In this document: positions 39,701 to 51,328 of the stretch, piece by piece | Numbering within the stretch: position 1 is the stretch's first letter | Layout of the letters: each line of letters opens with the position of its first letter | Source of the DNA: Hyparrhenia diplandra | Taxonomy: Eukaryota; Streptophyta; Magnoliopsida; Poales; Poaceae | Length of the DNA stretch: 64,000 nucleotides | Assembly (NCBI GenBank): GCA_015847255.1 | Contig: JADLZK010001303.1 | Span: forward strand, 111,531 to 175,530 | Direction: 5' to 3' | Made by a program: the position numbers and the translations under genes | The notes under the pieces: model-generated | Told to the model about the DNA's origin: nothing | Database searches by the model: none | The model's input: the letters and a program-made list of their open reading frames with translations, nothing else

Positions 39701-39995
39701 ATATTGATACTAGAGTTTTGACCTACGCTTAAGTATGCTTGTGGGTGTGGTAGACTAGGACCACGTTTTAGAAAGTGGACTCGATAAATAAAGTGCCCAA
39801 GCACCCCTATGCCTACCTATTTGTTGTGTAATAAGATTTGTGACCCTCGGGCCACTTATGTAAGACCTATTTATCCTATCAATAAAGCTTCGGCACCTTT
39901 TAAATAAATCGTGTCCCTCTTGTCTATATTGACGTATTAGCTGCGTGATCCCGCACTAATACGTAAGATTAAGGACCCATTAAAGTAAATTGACA
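36717..39995 (+). mobile_element. Solo LTR (3.28 kb) of a long-LTR gypsy-type element
   Basis: Starts TGTAACACCCGATTTTTG and ends AAATTGACA. It is bracketed by 5-bp duplications TTGTT (36712-36716 and 39996-40000) and splits the LINE. A TATA box (TATAAATA, 37572-37579) lies inside in plus orientation after a GC-rich stretch. No internal domain, primer-binding site or second LTR was found between the duplications, so recombination to a solo LTR fits. The many GC-rich open frames here (36858-38246) are not credible genes. Confidence 0.82.
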
Positions 39996-40000
39996 TTGTT

Positions 40001-40700
40001 GCTCTCTTTTGATCGGGATGTAGAAATTGCGCATCGTTGGATTTATAAGCTGGAATAACACTTCTACTTACTCCTCGGAGAAAGAGCTTATAAAATTTTT
40101 CGGGGAACCAACAAGTTTCACCACTTTTCAAGTGGCTTTGGACATGTGATAATCTTGGTAAGCACAAGTTTTTATTTTGGCTATTGTTAAAAGATAGATT
40201 AAACACGGAGGAATGCGCCGTAAGGAAAAACATGCACCTCCTAATCATTCTTGTGCAATTTGCTCTCTCAATGTGGAGGAAACAATCATGCACCTTTTCT
40301 TTTTTTGTCCCTTTAGCCAAAACATTTGGAATCTTATTGGTATTAACTGGAACTACAACCTTCCTCCCTTGGACATGATCATTCAAGCTAGAACTGATTT
40401 TGGGAGTTGCATTTTCGTGAGAAATTCTAATTCTGACTTGTTGGGCTATATGGACCTCGAGGAACAAATTAATCTTTGACAATGTGGTCTACGCTCCATC
40501 CGGGATTGGAAAGGGTTATGTGAAGATTTTTGGTTTGATTGTCATCAAAGCCAAGCCTAGCCGTGTCGGCTTTAATTAAATCTTGGTTAGAGGTTATAAC
40601 CTAATGATTTCTTCTATTTTTCCTTAAGCTCAGGGAGCTTCTTTGCACATCTCGTGCCCTGTAATTTTTGTTTACCCCATATATTAATAAAAAAAAAAAA
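40001..40700 (+). mobile_element. 3' end of the split plus-strand LINE
   Basis: Continues the LINE after the solo LTR. A zf-RVT segment (NHSCAICSLNVEETIMHLFF, about 40240-40310) is followed by a non-coding tail ending in a 12-A run (40689-40700). Together with 32520-36716 this makes one element interrupted by one LTR. Confidence 0.75.
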
Positions 40701-40799
40701 GAGGTGGGGGGGGTTTACCCCTATTGAGCCCTTAAAAAAAGTTATAGGCGTAACGAGGGGCACACTCACCCTATGAAAGCATTCACGCACACCCTACTC

Positions 40800-41342
40800 A
40801 ATAAGCATCTCCAACAAATAAGTTGGACCAGCAAAGCCGGCGAGGCCAGGGCGTGTGTGGTGAGGAGGCCGGCGACGAGCCATGTGAAGGGGCGGGGGGC
40901 CAAGGGCGTGGGCGCGCGGGCGGGCGGCAGGGGAGGGAGGGGCGCCGCGTGGGAGAGGAGGGGGGAAGATTGGAATAACTTCTTTATTTGCTTGTTGCCC
41001 TGAAAGATTACGGACCCCTTACTTATATATCCGGCTAGTGGGACTTGTATCTCAAGCAATCTCTAAAGGTTTCCTTATAGATTGGAATACCTTTTACAAG
41101 CATATTCTATTTATTTATTTCCTAATAAGGGTCTCCCTTATAGATGAGATATCCCCTTGCACACCAAAACACCTAAAAGATAATCCTAGATATTTTCCTC
41201 ATTTATTTCCAAATTAATTGTCGAAGAATCCACGGAAGGGAGGAGGCGGGGGGCGCGCACGAAGCCTTCGAGGGGCGGCGCCCGGGTGCTCAGAGTGGGC
41301 TGTGGGCTTTGTCCTTCCGGGCCCTATTTCGGGGTCATGACA
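40800..41342 (-). repeat. 3' LTR of the minus-strand gypsy-like element
   Basis: Matches 45305-45835 over the AT-rich half ('gattacggaccccttacttatat' through 'tcctagatattttcctc') and at the terminal TGTCATGACCC. The GC-rich parts have diverged. It is preceded on the minus strand by a polypurine tract. Confidence 0.65.
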
Positions 41343-43097
41343 TCTCCCCTTCTCCAGGCCGGTAGCGTCCTCACGCTGGATGAAAGTCCATTCGGTCACA
41401 CACAGGTGGAGATCAGCTGCCCTGGCATGATGAGCTCAACTGCGATTACCGGTCGACCATGCCCAGGGTTCACGAGGATCATGTTCTCGGGTTCCCTTGG
41501 GAGCAAACTCCGGGAGGTAGTGAAGGTTCTTGGATGTGGCGCGTGGTAGATGTCTTGGTGGAATGACACATCCCTGCTTTGTGATGGCTTTATGTTGGCG
41601 GGCGCAGCGAGGAGCTCCTTGAGGCAGCCCACCTCAAGGTGGCGATGCACCATGTCGCGGTGGGCTCTCCTGGAACAGCGCTCAGCGGGTGGGCGTTGGC
41701 GAGCGGAAGGAGGCGCCATATGGTGATGTCGAGTAGGGAGTAGCGACCAAGTTCAACATCATCACCGTACATGAAGGAGCCGGCGTCGACGAGAGGGAGG
41801 CGAAGGCGGTGGGCGCCCTCTGCGCATCATTAGCTGATGTGGGCGTTGTCGACGGTGAGGAAGAGAGCGATCCATCTTTGTCGAGGAAGACAACCACAGG
41901 CGGAGCCGGCGTGGTGGCGGCCGCGGCCTCATGCGCCCAGGGATGGCGGTCGGTGCGGCAGTAGTTGGCTCAGTTGTGTGGGCTCCCAGGCGAGGAGGTT
42001 CGATCTGCGAACTCCGCCACAACAAGAACCTCGAGTCTAGAAGCTGATGAAGGAAGCGGAAAGGTAGAAGCATGACCGCCGAAGAGGAAGCCATCTCGTG
42101 TCCCTTTGGTGCGGCGTCGCGTGGTGATGTCGAGGCGATCGGCGTGATCTTGGTCACTCCGATATGCGTGAAGCTTTGGGCGAAAACATCGATGGACGTG
42201 TAAATGAGGATTAAAACGTCGCATGCCTGAACATTAAAGCCGAAAGGAAGTGTCTGACGGCCGGCGATGCGACTGGCGGGCCGGGGCGGGCGCGCCTCGG
42301 CGAGGAGGTGGGCGGCGTGAACGTGTGGGGCGGCCGTCGCGGTAGTCTTGCGGCTCGTGTCCGCGAGAAGTCCCCGCGTCACTCGTCCCAAGCTTGCGAC
42401 CAAAGGCGTAATGCCAAGGATGGCGTCGGCGTCGTTGCCGGTGGCATGGCGTGGCGTCGATGTCGAAGGGGCGGCGTCGGTCGTAGTGGCACCTCGAGGT
42501 GGCGGCCCCGGCATGTCGGTGGTGGGTGCCGGTGGTGATCGCCTGCCTTGGCGGGCGAGTCACGGGGGCTGGAGTGGTCGCACGCGAGGTCGATGTGGTT
42601 GTGCGTTGCTCCGGGTCGGCGATGATGTTGGCGCTGTGCTGAGATCATCTGCGACGGTATAGAGAATGAGCAGCGTCTTAGGAGTCGGGGTCCCGAAGAG
42701 GACCTTCAAGTCTGGCTCCTCTTTGACGTCGCGGTGAGGCGTTCGGTCGGTCGTCGGTGTAGTCGTTGAGGACCGTGATGTCGAAGGCGCTTGCATGACC
42801 CGATGTGGCGGCTCCTCACGATTGAAGCATAGTCGCCTTGCGTCGCTCCGTCATCTCCTCGGTGTCAATCGCTTGAACAGTCAGTCGTTCACCTGGCCGC
42901 TTGTCGTCGGAGGTGGCTGCACGTGCCACGTGCGCCAGAATCGCCCGTGTACTCATCGACGGTTTGTCTTCCTTAGCGATGCCGGCTCCAATTGTTGGCG
43001 GCCACCTGCGACATATTTTCCCGTCAACTTTCTACCATAAAGGAGTAAAACTATACCTTTTATACTCATATGCATTTATCACTAATAAAATTCCACT

Positions 43098-44138
43098 TGT
43101 AGTGTCTAGTATTTTATTTTGCAGATTTATAATAAAAGCAAGTGGAAAATCGACCAAAGTACGCCAATAGGAAGGCGCATTATTGCAAAACACAAGCCCA
43201 GGAGCAAATCGACCCAAAACATCAAAATTGGGCCGAGCCAAGCCCTCGCCCACAACTTTTCAAGACAAGGACGACACCCCACCGAGACCCGGGCCGGGAG
43301 CAGGGGGGTGCGCCACAAGACCACAGTGCGGCCACACCCTCACGGGGCGGTTCGCCCAACCTCGGGGAGGCGGTTCATGCACTGCCAAATGGGGGTTACC
43401 GCCGTGGGATGGTCGGTTTGCTCGATTAGGAAGGTTTACTGTGTCGGTTTTGGTGTAAATTAGCACTTAGGCCCCTCCTCCAAGTGTATAAGTAGTCCCC
43501 CTCTCCTCCTCTCTCAACACACACCACTTGGAGTCCAGCAAACTAAACAATCTTCCTCTCTCTACCACCTCTACCTCTCTCTCTTCTTCTACTTCTTCTT
43601 TCTTCTTCTTCTTAGTTCTTGGTTAGCACTTGGAGTAGAAGAGCTACAAGGAGGAGCTTGTCTCCTAGAAGAAAGTGCCTTGGTAATATATCTTCTCAAT
43701 GGAGCATTCTTCTATTTGCAAGTCTTATATCTATGTTCTTGGCCTAACTTATGAACTAGAGTATAGTCTTGTTCATGTTCTTGTGTTGGTATATGAACTA
43801 GCATATAGTTTGCATATCATAATCTTGACATGTTCATCTCGGTTCATCATCGATCATCATATGCCTAACTTGATTAGAGGTGGGATATCGGTTCGTTGTT
43901 CCTTCGGGTTTGCTCTTGTTCTAGTCCGGTCCATTCGACGAGTGGGGATCTGGGGGGGACAAGAGTAGTGCTTTCGATATGCGAGGCATGGTGCGGGTAT
44001 TACGACACTGCGAATATGAGTGCATGCCACGGTTGAGGGGTAGGCGTTTTGGTCGTGACAAGCCTTGACCGCCCCCTTTTGAAATCCCCACGTTCGTATG
44101 TGTTGTAGGAGTTCGTAAATGCTTCCCATCGGGCCGTA
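43098..44138 (+). mobile_element. LTR fragment of a second retrotransposon, plus strand
   Basis: A TATA-like motif (TATAAG, 43487-43492) is followed by a CT-rich leader and, at 44139-44148, TGGTATCAGA, the usual plant initiator-tRNA-Met primer-binding sequence. This marks the end of an LTR just before it. Both LTR ends are approximate and no partner LTR was found. Confidence 0.45.
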
Positions 44139-44650
44139 TGGTATCAGAAGAGTCTCAAGTTATCCTAGACCTAACCATGCCTAAATCGGTTTGCATATGA
44201 TCCTAGCTATTCATTTGTATGGCCATGACTAGATACATTAGAATTACTCCATTAGGTTATTCATTTATTCTTTATCTATTTTCTTTATCCTTTTCTTTGG
44301 TGGATTCTTAAGTGTGTGTCACACTATCCATAAACCATTATTGCTTACCCCTGTTATGAACAATTTGGTCTAAGCAAACACATGTTCCTCTATTCGAGAT
44401 GCCATGCTAGCTTATTAATCACATGCCTTCCTTTGGGAAAATATAAATACTTGATACCACTGAATACTTCCGGGTGAAATGCTACAATGATAGATCCGTG
44501 CGCTTGCGGATGAAATATCTAAGATGGCAAGATCTATCCCGTTGACAATCCCTTTCGGATCAGAGCATGGTGGTTTTTACTTGGGAATGTCGGCGGCGCG
44601 ACAAGGCCAATTATTGGGGATGGGTTTTATAATTGTTTCCTTTGATTGCG

Positions 44651-45267
44651 CTAAGAAAATGTCAACACCACCCGGTAGTTCCGCCGTTCATTTGGGCGGC
44701 TCGTTGACATCTTGGGCGAAACTTGCCCAATGCGCCACGGTTTCTCTGGGACAGCCTCATGTACCATTGTTGTGCTCCCCATGAGATGATAGGAAGCATA
44801 CCAAACTTTGTTATGTTCCGGGCTACCTTGTCCCACTGAAGAATTGCTTTCGCGGTGGTTGATCCATGGGAGAGGATCCTCCTTGCCATCATACGTGGGA
44901 AGGGCCGGCTTGTGCAGCGAGGAGCGAGACACGGAAAGGTGTGTGTCGGCCGGTGGGGGCGGCGCATGCGCCTGTCGGTGGCGCCTGGCGGCGCGAGGCT
45001 TCGACCCCGGTAGCCCTTCATCGAGGTTCTCGGTCATTGCGGTGACTTGATCATCTGATTACGCTTGCCATCGGTCCGCTTCTTGATGAAGTCGCGGTAC
45101 ATCGACCAACAGCGTCTTTATCTCAAGATCGGCTTTGGAGTTGTTGGCGGCTTTATGTAGCGGTCGTTGCGAGAGAATAATAGCAATTTGATGCTCGGCG
45201 TGTCCATCCTGTCGAATTTGTGGATTTGTTCTCCCAAGTTCTTCGGCTTCTTGATTTCGCTATCCAT
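44651..45267 (-). pseudogene. Gypsy-type gag remnant
   Basis: Begins with ATG at 45267 (MDSEIKKPKNLGEQ) and, after frame breaks, contains PTYDGKEDPLPWIN, EHNKVWYASYHL and QQWYMRLSQRNRG. These resemble the retrotransposon gag domain of plant Ty3/gypsy elements. At least two frameshifts prevent an intact reading. Confidence 0.7.
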
Positions 45268-45304
45268 GGTGGTGGATGGATCGTAGTGGTCTCCGGATAC
45301 CGGT

Positions 45305-45835
45305 TGTCGGAGACCGACTAGATTGGCGGAGCCGACACAAGATTGGGGATCGTTGGGAGGGGAGGGGGTGGTGGTGGTGGCGATCGGCAGCCCGCTTGGC
45401 CGGCCGGCGGCGGCGCGGTATATGACCCAAAGCGCGTGCGTGCGGGCGGTGGCGCGGGGGGGAGGAGGCGCGCGTGGGAGGGAGCGGGGAAGATTGGAAT
45501 AACCTTTTTTATTTGCTTGTTGCCCGAAGATTACGGACCCCTTACTTATATATCGGCCTAGTGGGACTTGTATCTCAAGCAATCTCTTTAAAAGGTTTCC
45601 TTATAGATTGGAATACCTTTTACAAGCATATCCTATTTATTTATTTCCTAATAAGGGTCTCCCTTATAGATGAGATATCCCTTGCACACCAAAACACCTA
45701 AAGATAATCCTAGATATTTTCCTCCTTTATTTCGAATTAATTGCCGAAAAATCCACGGAAGGGGAGGGAGGCAGCGAGGGCGCGCGCGATGAGCGAGGGG
45801 GCTTTGTCTTCTGGACCTATTTCTGGGTCATGACA
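45305..45835 (-). repeat. 5' LTR of the minus-strand gypsy-like element
   Basis: Runs (minus) from TGTCATGACCCAGAAATAGG to CCGACA. A degenerate primer-site-like CCGGTATCCGGAG follows, then the gag ATG. Related to 40800-41342. Confidence 0.65.
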
Positions 45836-47171
45836 GCGCACATCTTGGAAGCACGGAATAATCTAGGGAAAATGCAAGTTGACCAAGTATATAACAAAAG
45901 TTAATATTTATGGTGCATAATTAGAGCACTCGCTAAATATATTTCCATAATATACACATTTAAATTTAAAGATAAATATTACTATTGTTTATAAACCTAG
46001 TTAATTAAATTTAAGAAAGTTTGGATAGCGCGGGGCGACACTCTTTTTTTTAGATGGATGGAGTATATAAGTTTTCTTTAACCAAATTTGGCTTCGCCCA
46101 TCTTTTCCTTATCTCTCTCTGAAAAGAGGCAGCATTATATCAATTTAATTTAATTTTTGGTTAGAAATTATGGCCTAGATTATTTCTTGAGGCTCATAAA
46201 ACCAAATTGGTCCATTGAACTAATCGGCAAGCCTTGCTACATGAGTTGCCTTACTACAATCCAACATATGGGAAGGCCTAGGCTCTCCTGGAGAATCAAA
46301 ACGGTTGTAAGGTCTTAGGCCAGCATAGTTTCATGGCATTGTTTTCAAAACTACGAATGAAATGAAATGTGAATGAAACACTTGCTCTCAACGCAAGGTT
46401 CATTCCATAGTTGTATACATTTAGTTTGATGACTCAGAGGTAGAGTTGATAATGCTACCAAGAGATTAAACTCATTCTTCTTCTTTCTTAAATAAACTAT
46501 CGTGTCATAAAAATATTTATGTGATAATCTATTTAATACAAATGAAACTCACGCTAAATCGGTAAGTCGTTGAGTTATGTGACTGATTAGTTGACTGTCC
46601 TGATAACGTTGGGACGCCGGAGGCGCAGCCAACCAAAGCTTCCACCAATCGTCAACACGACCAGCTATGTGTGGGACCGGAGCAGACCGTGTACCGTAGT
46701 GGTAGAAGACTTGCAAATTGACCCCTCTCGGCGCCGTGGCACCGGAGCACGGCTGCACGGGCCGGCACCCGTGGCTCCAGTCGTAAGTCTGACGCAGTGA
46801 CGTCACGCCTTTCAATTCCATCCATGTTCCATGGGTCAAGTCTTGGGCCGGTCGGCGACGTCGACCGTGCCTCGCGCGAGCCAACCCTGCACGACTGGGA
46901 CTGGAACCCTGCACGACTGGGACTGGAACTAGAAGAAAGCCAGCTGCATGTCACTGGCTCAGCCGCACAGCTGGTGTCGCGCACCCGGAGGCCGGCCGTC
47001 CCTTGTACGTGGCGTGGCGCGGCGCGGGGTTTCCGGCCAAAAGTTAGTCTTGCTCCCGTGCGCAGTGCGCTCCGGCCATCCGTCGGTCTCCGTCGGAGCT
47101 CGGCAACAGGGTCCGGCCGGCGCGCGCGTGCAGCAGGTCTTGCTCACTTACTGCCGTTGACGGCCCGCCCA
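45836..47171. other. Intergenic region and WRKY promoter
   Basis: The AT-rich left half shows only a degraded Stowaway end (about 46045-46066). The GC-rich right half is the WRKY promoter. It has W-box motifs: TTGACC at 45879-45884, TTGACT at 46591-46596, TTGACC at 46718-46723, GGTCAA at 46834-46839 and a TTGAC core at 47157-47161. It also has a 22-bp tandem repeat. Confidence 0.5.
46885..46928. repeat. 22-bp perfect tandem duplication in the WRKY promoter
   Basis: Two identical head-to-tail copies beginning CCCTGCACGACTGGG (46885-46906, 46907-46928), about 245 bp upstream of the TATA box. Confidence 0.75.
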
Positions 47172-47178
47172 TATATAA
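47172..47178 (+). promoter_or_regulatory. TATA box of the WRKY gene
   Basis: TATATAA in a GC-rich surround. Transcription should begin near 47200-47210, which places the upstream ATG at 47200 at or before the start site and favours 47245 as the translation start. Confidence 0.6.
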
Positions 47179-47244
47179 GATCGAGGCGCCCTTCTGTGCA
47201 TGCTGCCCTACCTTGTCTCAGCCGGCCTCTTGGCGAGCTGTGAG

Positions 47245-48064
47245 ATGTCGTCGTACTCGTCTCTCCTCTCACCGAGCCACGCCCACGCGGATGAGGATCA
47301 TCCGGTTCTTCTCGGCGGCGATGGCGACGACGACATGGCGGCCGTGTCCAGCTACCTCTCACTCGACGACGATGTCGCCGGTGAGGAGTGGTACCGCCCG
47401 CTGGGGAGTGGACGCGGCGGCGGGCTGCTGAGTTCCAGTCGTCGCTGCATCAGGAGCCACACTTCTTTGCCACGCTGCGAGCGGAGGATGGCTACTGCGT
47501 CAGTGGTGCTGGCGGTGGCGTTGCGCAGAGCCGCCCTGGTGCATCATCGTCAGTGCTCAGCTCTCCGGCACTCAACCTGATGCAGTAAGCCCTGGATGAA
47601 CACACAGGCTGCTCGAGATGATTTTCTCTGAATTACAGTAATTAAACGTTTGGTATTTGGTGAACATGGAAGGAACGGAGGAGGCTCGAGGGAGGCTCCC
47701 CTCCTGGGAAGCGCGCACGGCAAGATCGCCTTCAAGACGCGGTCGGAGGTGGACGTGCTGGACGACGGCTACCGCTGGCGCAAGTACGGCAAGAAGCTGG
47801 TCAAGGACAGCCCAAACCCGAGGTACAGTACGTAATTCAAATGCTTTTAGCTACACTAATGCATTGCATCAACTTAATTCTCTTCCAATTTGGTCGATCG
47901 GGCCACGCAGGAACTACTACCGGTGCTCGAGTGAGGGGTGCCGCGTGAAGAAGCGGGTGGAGCAGGAACGCGACGACGCGCGCTTCGTCATCACCACCTA
48001 CGACGGCGTCCACAACCATCCGGCCGCCGCGCCGCCACGGTCGCCGGCCTATCGCCTTGGGTAG
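47245..48064 (+). CDS. WRKY transcription factor, WRKYGKK variant (group IIc type), 3 exons
   Basis: Exons 47245-47584, 47673-47822 and 47911-48064, all GT-AG. The product starts MSSYSSLLSPSH, has an acidic N-terminal part, then one WRKY domain: DDGYRWRKYGKKLVKDSPNP, an intron at the conserved Arg position, and a C-X4-C-X23-H-X-H zinc finger (CSSEGC ... HNH). WRKY factors bind W-boxes in defence and stress promoters. The heptapeptide is WRKYGKK instead of WRKYGQK, as in Arabidopsis WRKY50/51-type group IIc proteins, a change known to alter DNA preference (tobacco WRKY12 binds a WK-box). Exon 1 needs one frame change near 47425-47435 to join the two readable halves; this may be an assembly error. 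W-boxes in its promoter suggest WRKY cross- or self-regulation. Confidence 0.82.
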
Positions 48065-48239
48065 GAAACCGACGGCGGTGTATCCGTGGTCGTCGATTTC
48101 TTGGCGCGGTTCTGTTGTTGTTCCTGGGCGATATAGAGATTTTATTAGAGTTCCAATCAGTATTTCTTGAATATTATTATTTTTCTTTAAAAACTCACTC
48201 TTTAAATCCTTGGTGAAGAGCTATTCTTCACTGCCTCAA

Positions 48240-51200
48240 CCAGGTTGCAGAATGCACATTTCGCCTAGCCAAGTTCCATTCATAAGCTACTTTGTTGTTC
48301 TCCTCTTGATTTTTTGAAATGCTCCATTCATATAACAGTTGCAGGTGCTCTTTTGCTTCCATGATTATCCATCTTAGTTCTGAAACGATTATCATTGGTA
48401 TTCTTGAGAGTCGCCACTATCCTGACAGAATCTGACCCTATAATCGTGAGTCCTGGGCACCACTGAGACACCAAGCGTATACCTTCCGCACATGTCTGCC
48501 CTTCTGCTTCCTCCACTGAAGTACACCTGGACAGCACTCGCCACGCCGTAAGCAGGACCTCACCCCTCATGGTTTCGGATGATCACCCCATGCCGGCTGA
48601 TCCTGTCTGTTCTACAAAGGAGCCATCAACATTTAGTTTTATCCAACCTATTGGTGGACGTACCCAACCTCTGTTTGTACTCTGTGACGGCTCAGGTTTG
48701 GTCAGTGTCATCCAACATTTGGCCTTCCCTTGGTATGCAATGGATCATGTTCTTTTTTAATTGCCTGCAACATTGTATTCCTAAAATTTATTAGAAAATG
48801 AACTGATTTGGTGGTGTTTATATGACCTGGACCATGCGTTGTAGTGTTGTGAACAATCCAGGTCCTCCATAAAACTAGGAGTACCAACTCGCCCTTCTCC
48901 TGTGTACATCGGCACAGCAAGAGAAGAAGCCAATCTGGTCCCGTGTTCCTGAACAATTGTTCCCTAGGTAGCGGCCAGTGATCTCTGATAGCAAACCTCA
49001 AATTTCTTGCTTGCTGACAATCAACCATGGCATGAAAGCTATCTTCTATCGCACAACCGCATAAGGAGCATTGAACATCATTTTCCAATCTTCTAATGAA
49101 CTTGTTCTGCTTTTGTAGGTAGAATATTTTTGGCCAATTTTCATGCAAAGATTCGCACATTCGGGGAACAGATGCATTCCAGATTTTCTTCCAAAGATTG
49201 CATTCACCAGTTGGGGTTCGCACCTTCGGTTGAACTGGATGTCGTAATTCGCTGTCTGTCCTACAGGATGGAGACTGAGGCGGTATGCACTACGAACTGT
49301 AAACATACCTGATTTTCAGAGGATGCAAAAGCTAAGACGTCATCAGTGCGTCGGGCCGGCAATTTAATCTTCCCGATTGCATCTTACATCTGCTGGGTTG
49401 AAAACTGCTCGTATCTATTGGTAGTCCTAATCTCGTCCCTATGCATCAAATAAATTAGCCACCGAATGCATTCGGCATCTTCCTCATTGCAGTGGTCCGA
49501 CATGCCAGGTCTCTCTTGAATCCATGGGTCATGCCAAATCCTTACACTTGTGCCATTTCCAATCCAACAAATTAGCCCGTGTTTTAGCAGTTCCAGGCCA
49601 TGCATCACAGCTTGCCATGTTGGTGATGAATTTGCCGGAGCTACAACATCAACTAAAGAGCTTTTGGAAAATACTTTGCCTCAGAATCCGAGGACACAAG
49701 CTATCGTGGCAATTTAAAATTCTCTAGGCTTGTCTAGCTAGCGGGGCTTGATTAAAAACCCTCGAGTCTCTGAAACCAAGACCACCCTGTGCTTTCAGCA
49801 ACATCAGATCCTTCTACCCATACTGTCTTTAATTAGTTTTCCCTCATCAGCACCCTACCAAAAGTCACGGATGGTTGAGGTCAAGCTATCACACAACAGT
49901 AACGGAACCTTGAAGACACTCATAATGTATGTGGGCAAGGCTTGGGGCTACCGCCTTTATTAACGTCTCCTTTGCCTCTGCAGACATAAACTTCTCCGTG
50001 AATTCATTCAGTCTCTTGCACATTTTATCCTTCAAGGGCTAGAACTCTCACCCTTCATTCGGCCAGATGGTGTTGGTAAACCCAGATATCTTGCTTCGAA
50101 CACCCTCACATCCACACCTAGTATGTTTTGCACCTACATCCTGTTCCTCCATCGGCTTTGCTCCTTTGAAGATGATAGAACCCTTGGAATTATTTATAAG
50201 CTATCCAATAGACGTTGCATAAGTGTCTATGATTTCTTTTGACCTGCTTTTGCTTGGTCGATCTTCACTTTGAAAAATAGCAACGTGTCGTCAGCGAAAA
50301 AGTAGATGGGATACACCCGGTGCTCCTCTACAAATTTTAAACTACTGGAGCAAATTCTATTGTACCTTTATTGATCAATCTCGACAAGCCATCAGCAACA
50401 AAGAGGAACAAATAAGGAGATAACGGATCACCTTGTCATTGGCTGCGGGAGGGGTGAAAGGCGCTGATAGGACACCATTGAAGCGAACTCGAATGCCACC
50501 GACGATACACAAATCATCACCTGGTGCACCCACGAACTCTGAAAGCCCTGCTTCAACAAAACATTGTTTAGAAACCTCCAATCCACATGATCATAGGCTT
50601 TAGAGAGATCCAATTTGTAGCACAAAAAATCACTGCATGAATCCCTACAAGTATTGATGGTGTGCAGACACTCAAAAGCAATTAGTGCATTATCCATGAT
50701 CATTCTCCAGGGATGAACGCACTCTGACTATGAGAAATTATATCTTGCAGCAAGGGCCTCAAACGATTGACAATGCATTTTGAAACAACCTTGTAAGTGA
50801 CATTGCACAAAGCTAATTGGTCGAAAATCCTTTAGGGCATGTTTGGATCCTTGAATTTAATTCATTGTAGTGCAAATGAAGTTGGAGTTGAGAGTGCAAT
50901 GCAATGGAATGGAGTTGAGAGTGCAATGCAAACATAACATGGTGATGGGCTTCCTCAACCACATAACATGCTTAATTTAATGGAATTCAATTCTATCTCC
51001 CACCCTATGAATTTGAGATAGGCTTATTTGTGAACTTTGGAAATTTTAGAAAATCTCAAATTCAAACTAAATAGCTTAATTTATTAAGTAGATTCCAATT
51101 TCCCCAAATTCAAAGGGATCCAAACGGCCCTTATAGTTTCTGGATTTGAATTCTTTGGAATAAGGACTATGCAGGTATCATTAATAGTACTTGGCATATG

Positions 51201-51328
51201 ACCACTATCAAAAAATTCCTTCACAGCTGGTATGATGTCCTCTTTCAATAGCATCTAGTTTCTCTAAAAAAATTGAGCAGGAAACCCATCCGATCCAGGC
51301 GCTTTTAAAGGTCCAATTTGAAACAGAT
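48240..51328 (-). mobile_element. Minus-strand L1-type LINE, 3' part
   Basis: Reading right to left: the RT start (LKAPGSDGFPAQFF, about 51270), RT core (CYKLDLSKAYDHVDWRFLNN, about 50600), a YFFADDTLLFF active site (about 50280-50310), zf-RVT (CSLCGCAIEDSFHAMVDC, about 49050) and an RNase H-like end (48328-48570). Frameshifts are frequent. It is interrupted by a MITE at 50835-51130 and, beyond 51328, by an LTR insertion; it continues at 56874. No poly(A) tail was recognised, so the left end near 48240 is approximate. Confidence 0.75.
50835..51130. mobile_element. Tourist-like MITE inside the LINE
   Basis: Ends GGGCATGTTTGGATCC and GGATCCAAACGGCCC are inverted copies, flanked by TTA on both sides (50832-50834, 51131-51133), the target duplication of PIF/Harbinger-derived Tourist elements. 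It is 296 bp and non-coding, and cleanly interrupts the LINE sequence. Confidence 0.75.

Larger units (their letters stand above)
40800..45835 (-). mobile_element. Ty3/gypsy-like LTR retrotransposon, minus strand, gag only
   Basis: Two related LTRs (about 40800-41342 and 45305-45835) read on the minus strand and both begin TGTCATGACCC. A polypurine tract (GGAGAAGGGGAGA, minus, 41343-41355) abuts the 3' LTR. The internal region holds a gag remnant next to the 5' LTR; no protease, RT or integrase motifs were recognised, so the element is non-autonomous or deleted. Target duplications were not found; the outer end of the 3' LTR is approximate. Another LTR sequence is nested inside (about 43.1-44.1 kb). 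Confidence 0.65.

Noticed and set aside
41396..42650. Long minus-strand frames, up to 250 codons, in the gypsy-like internal region
   Set aside because: No protease, RT, RNase H or integrase motifs; composition is low-complexity and frames overlap.
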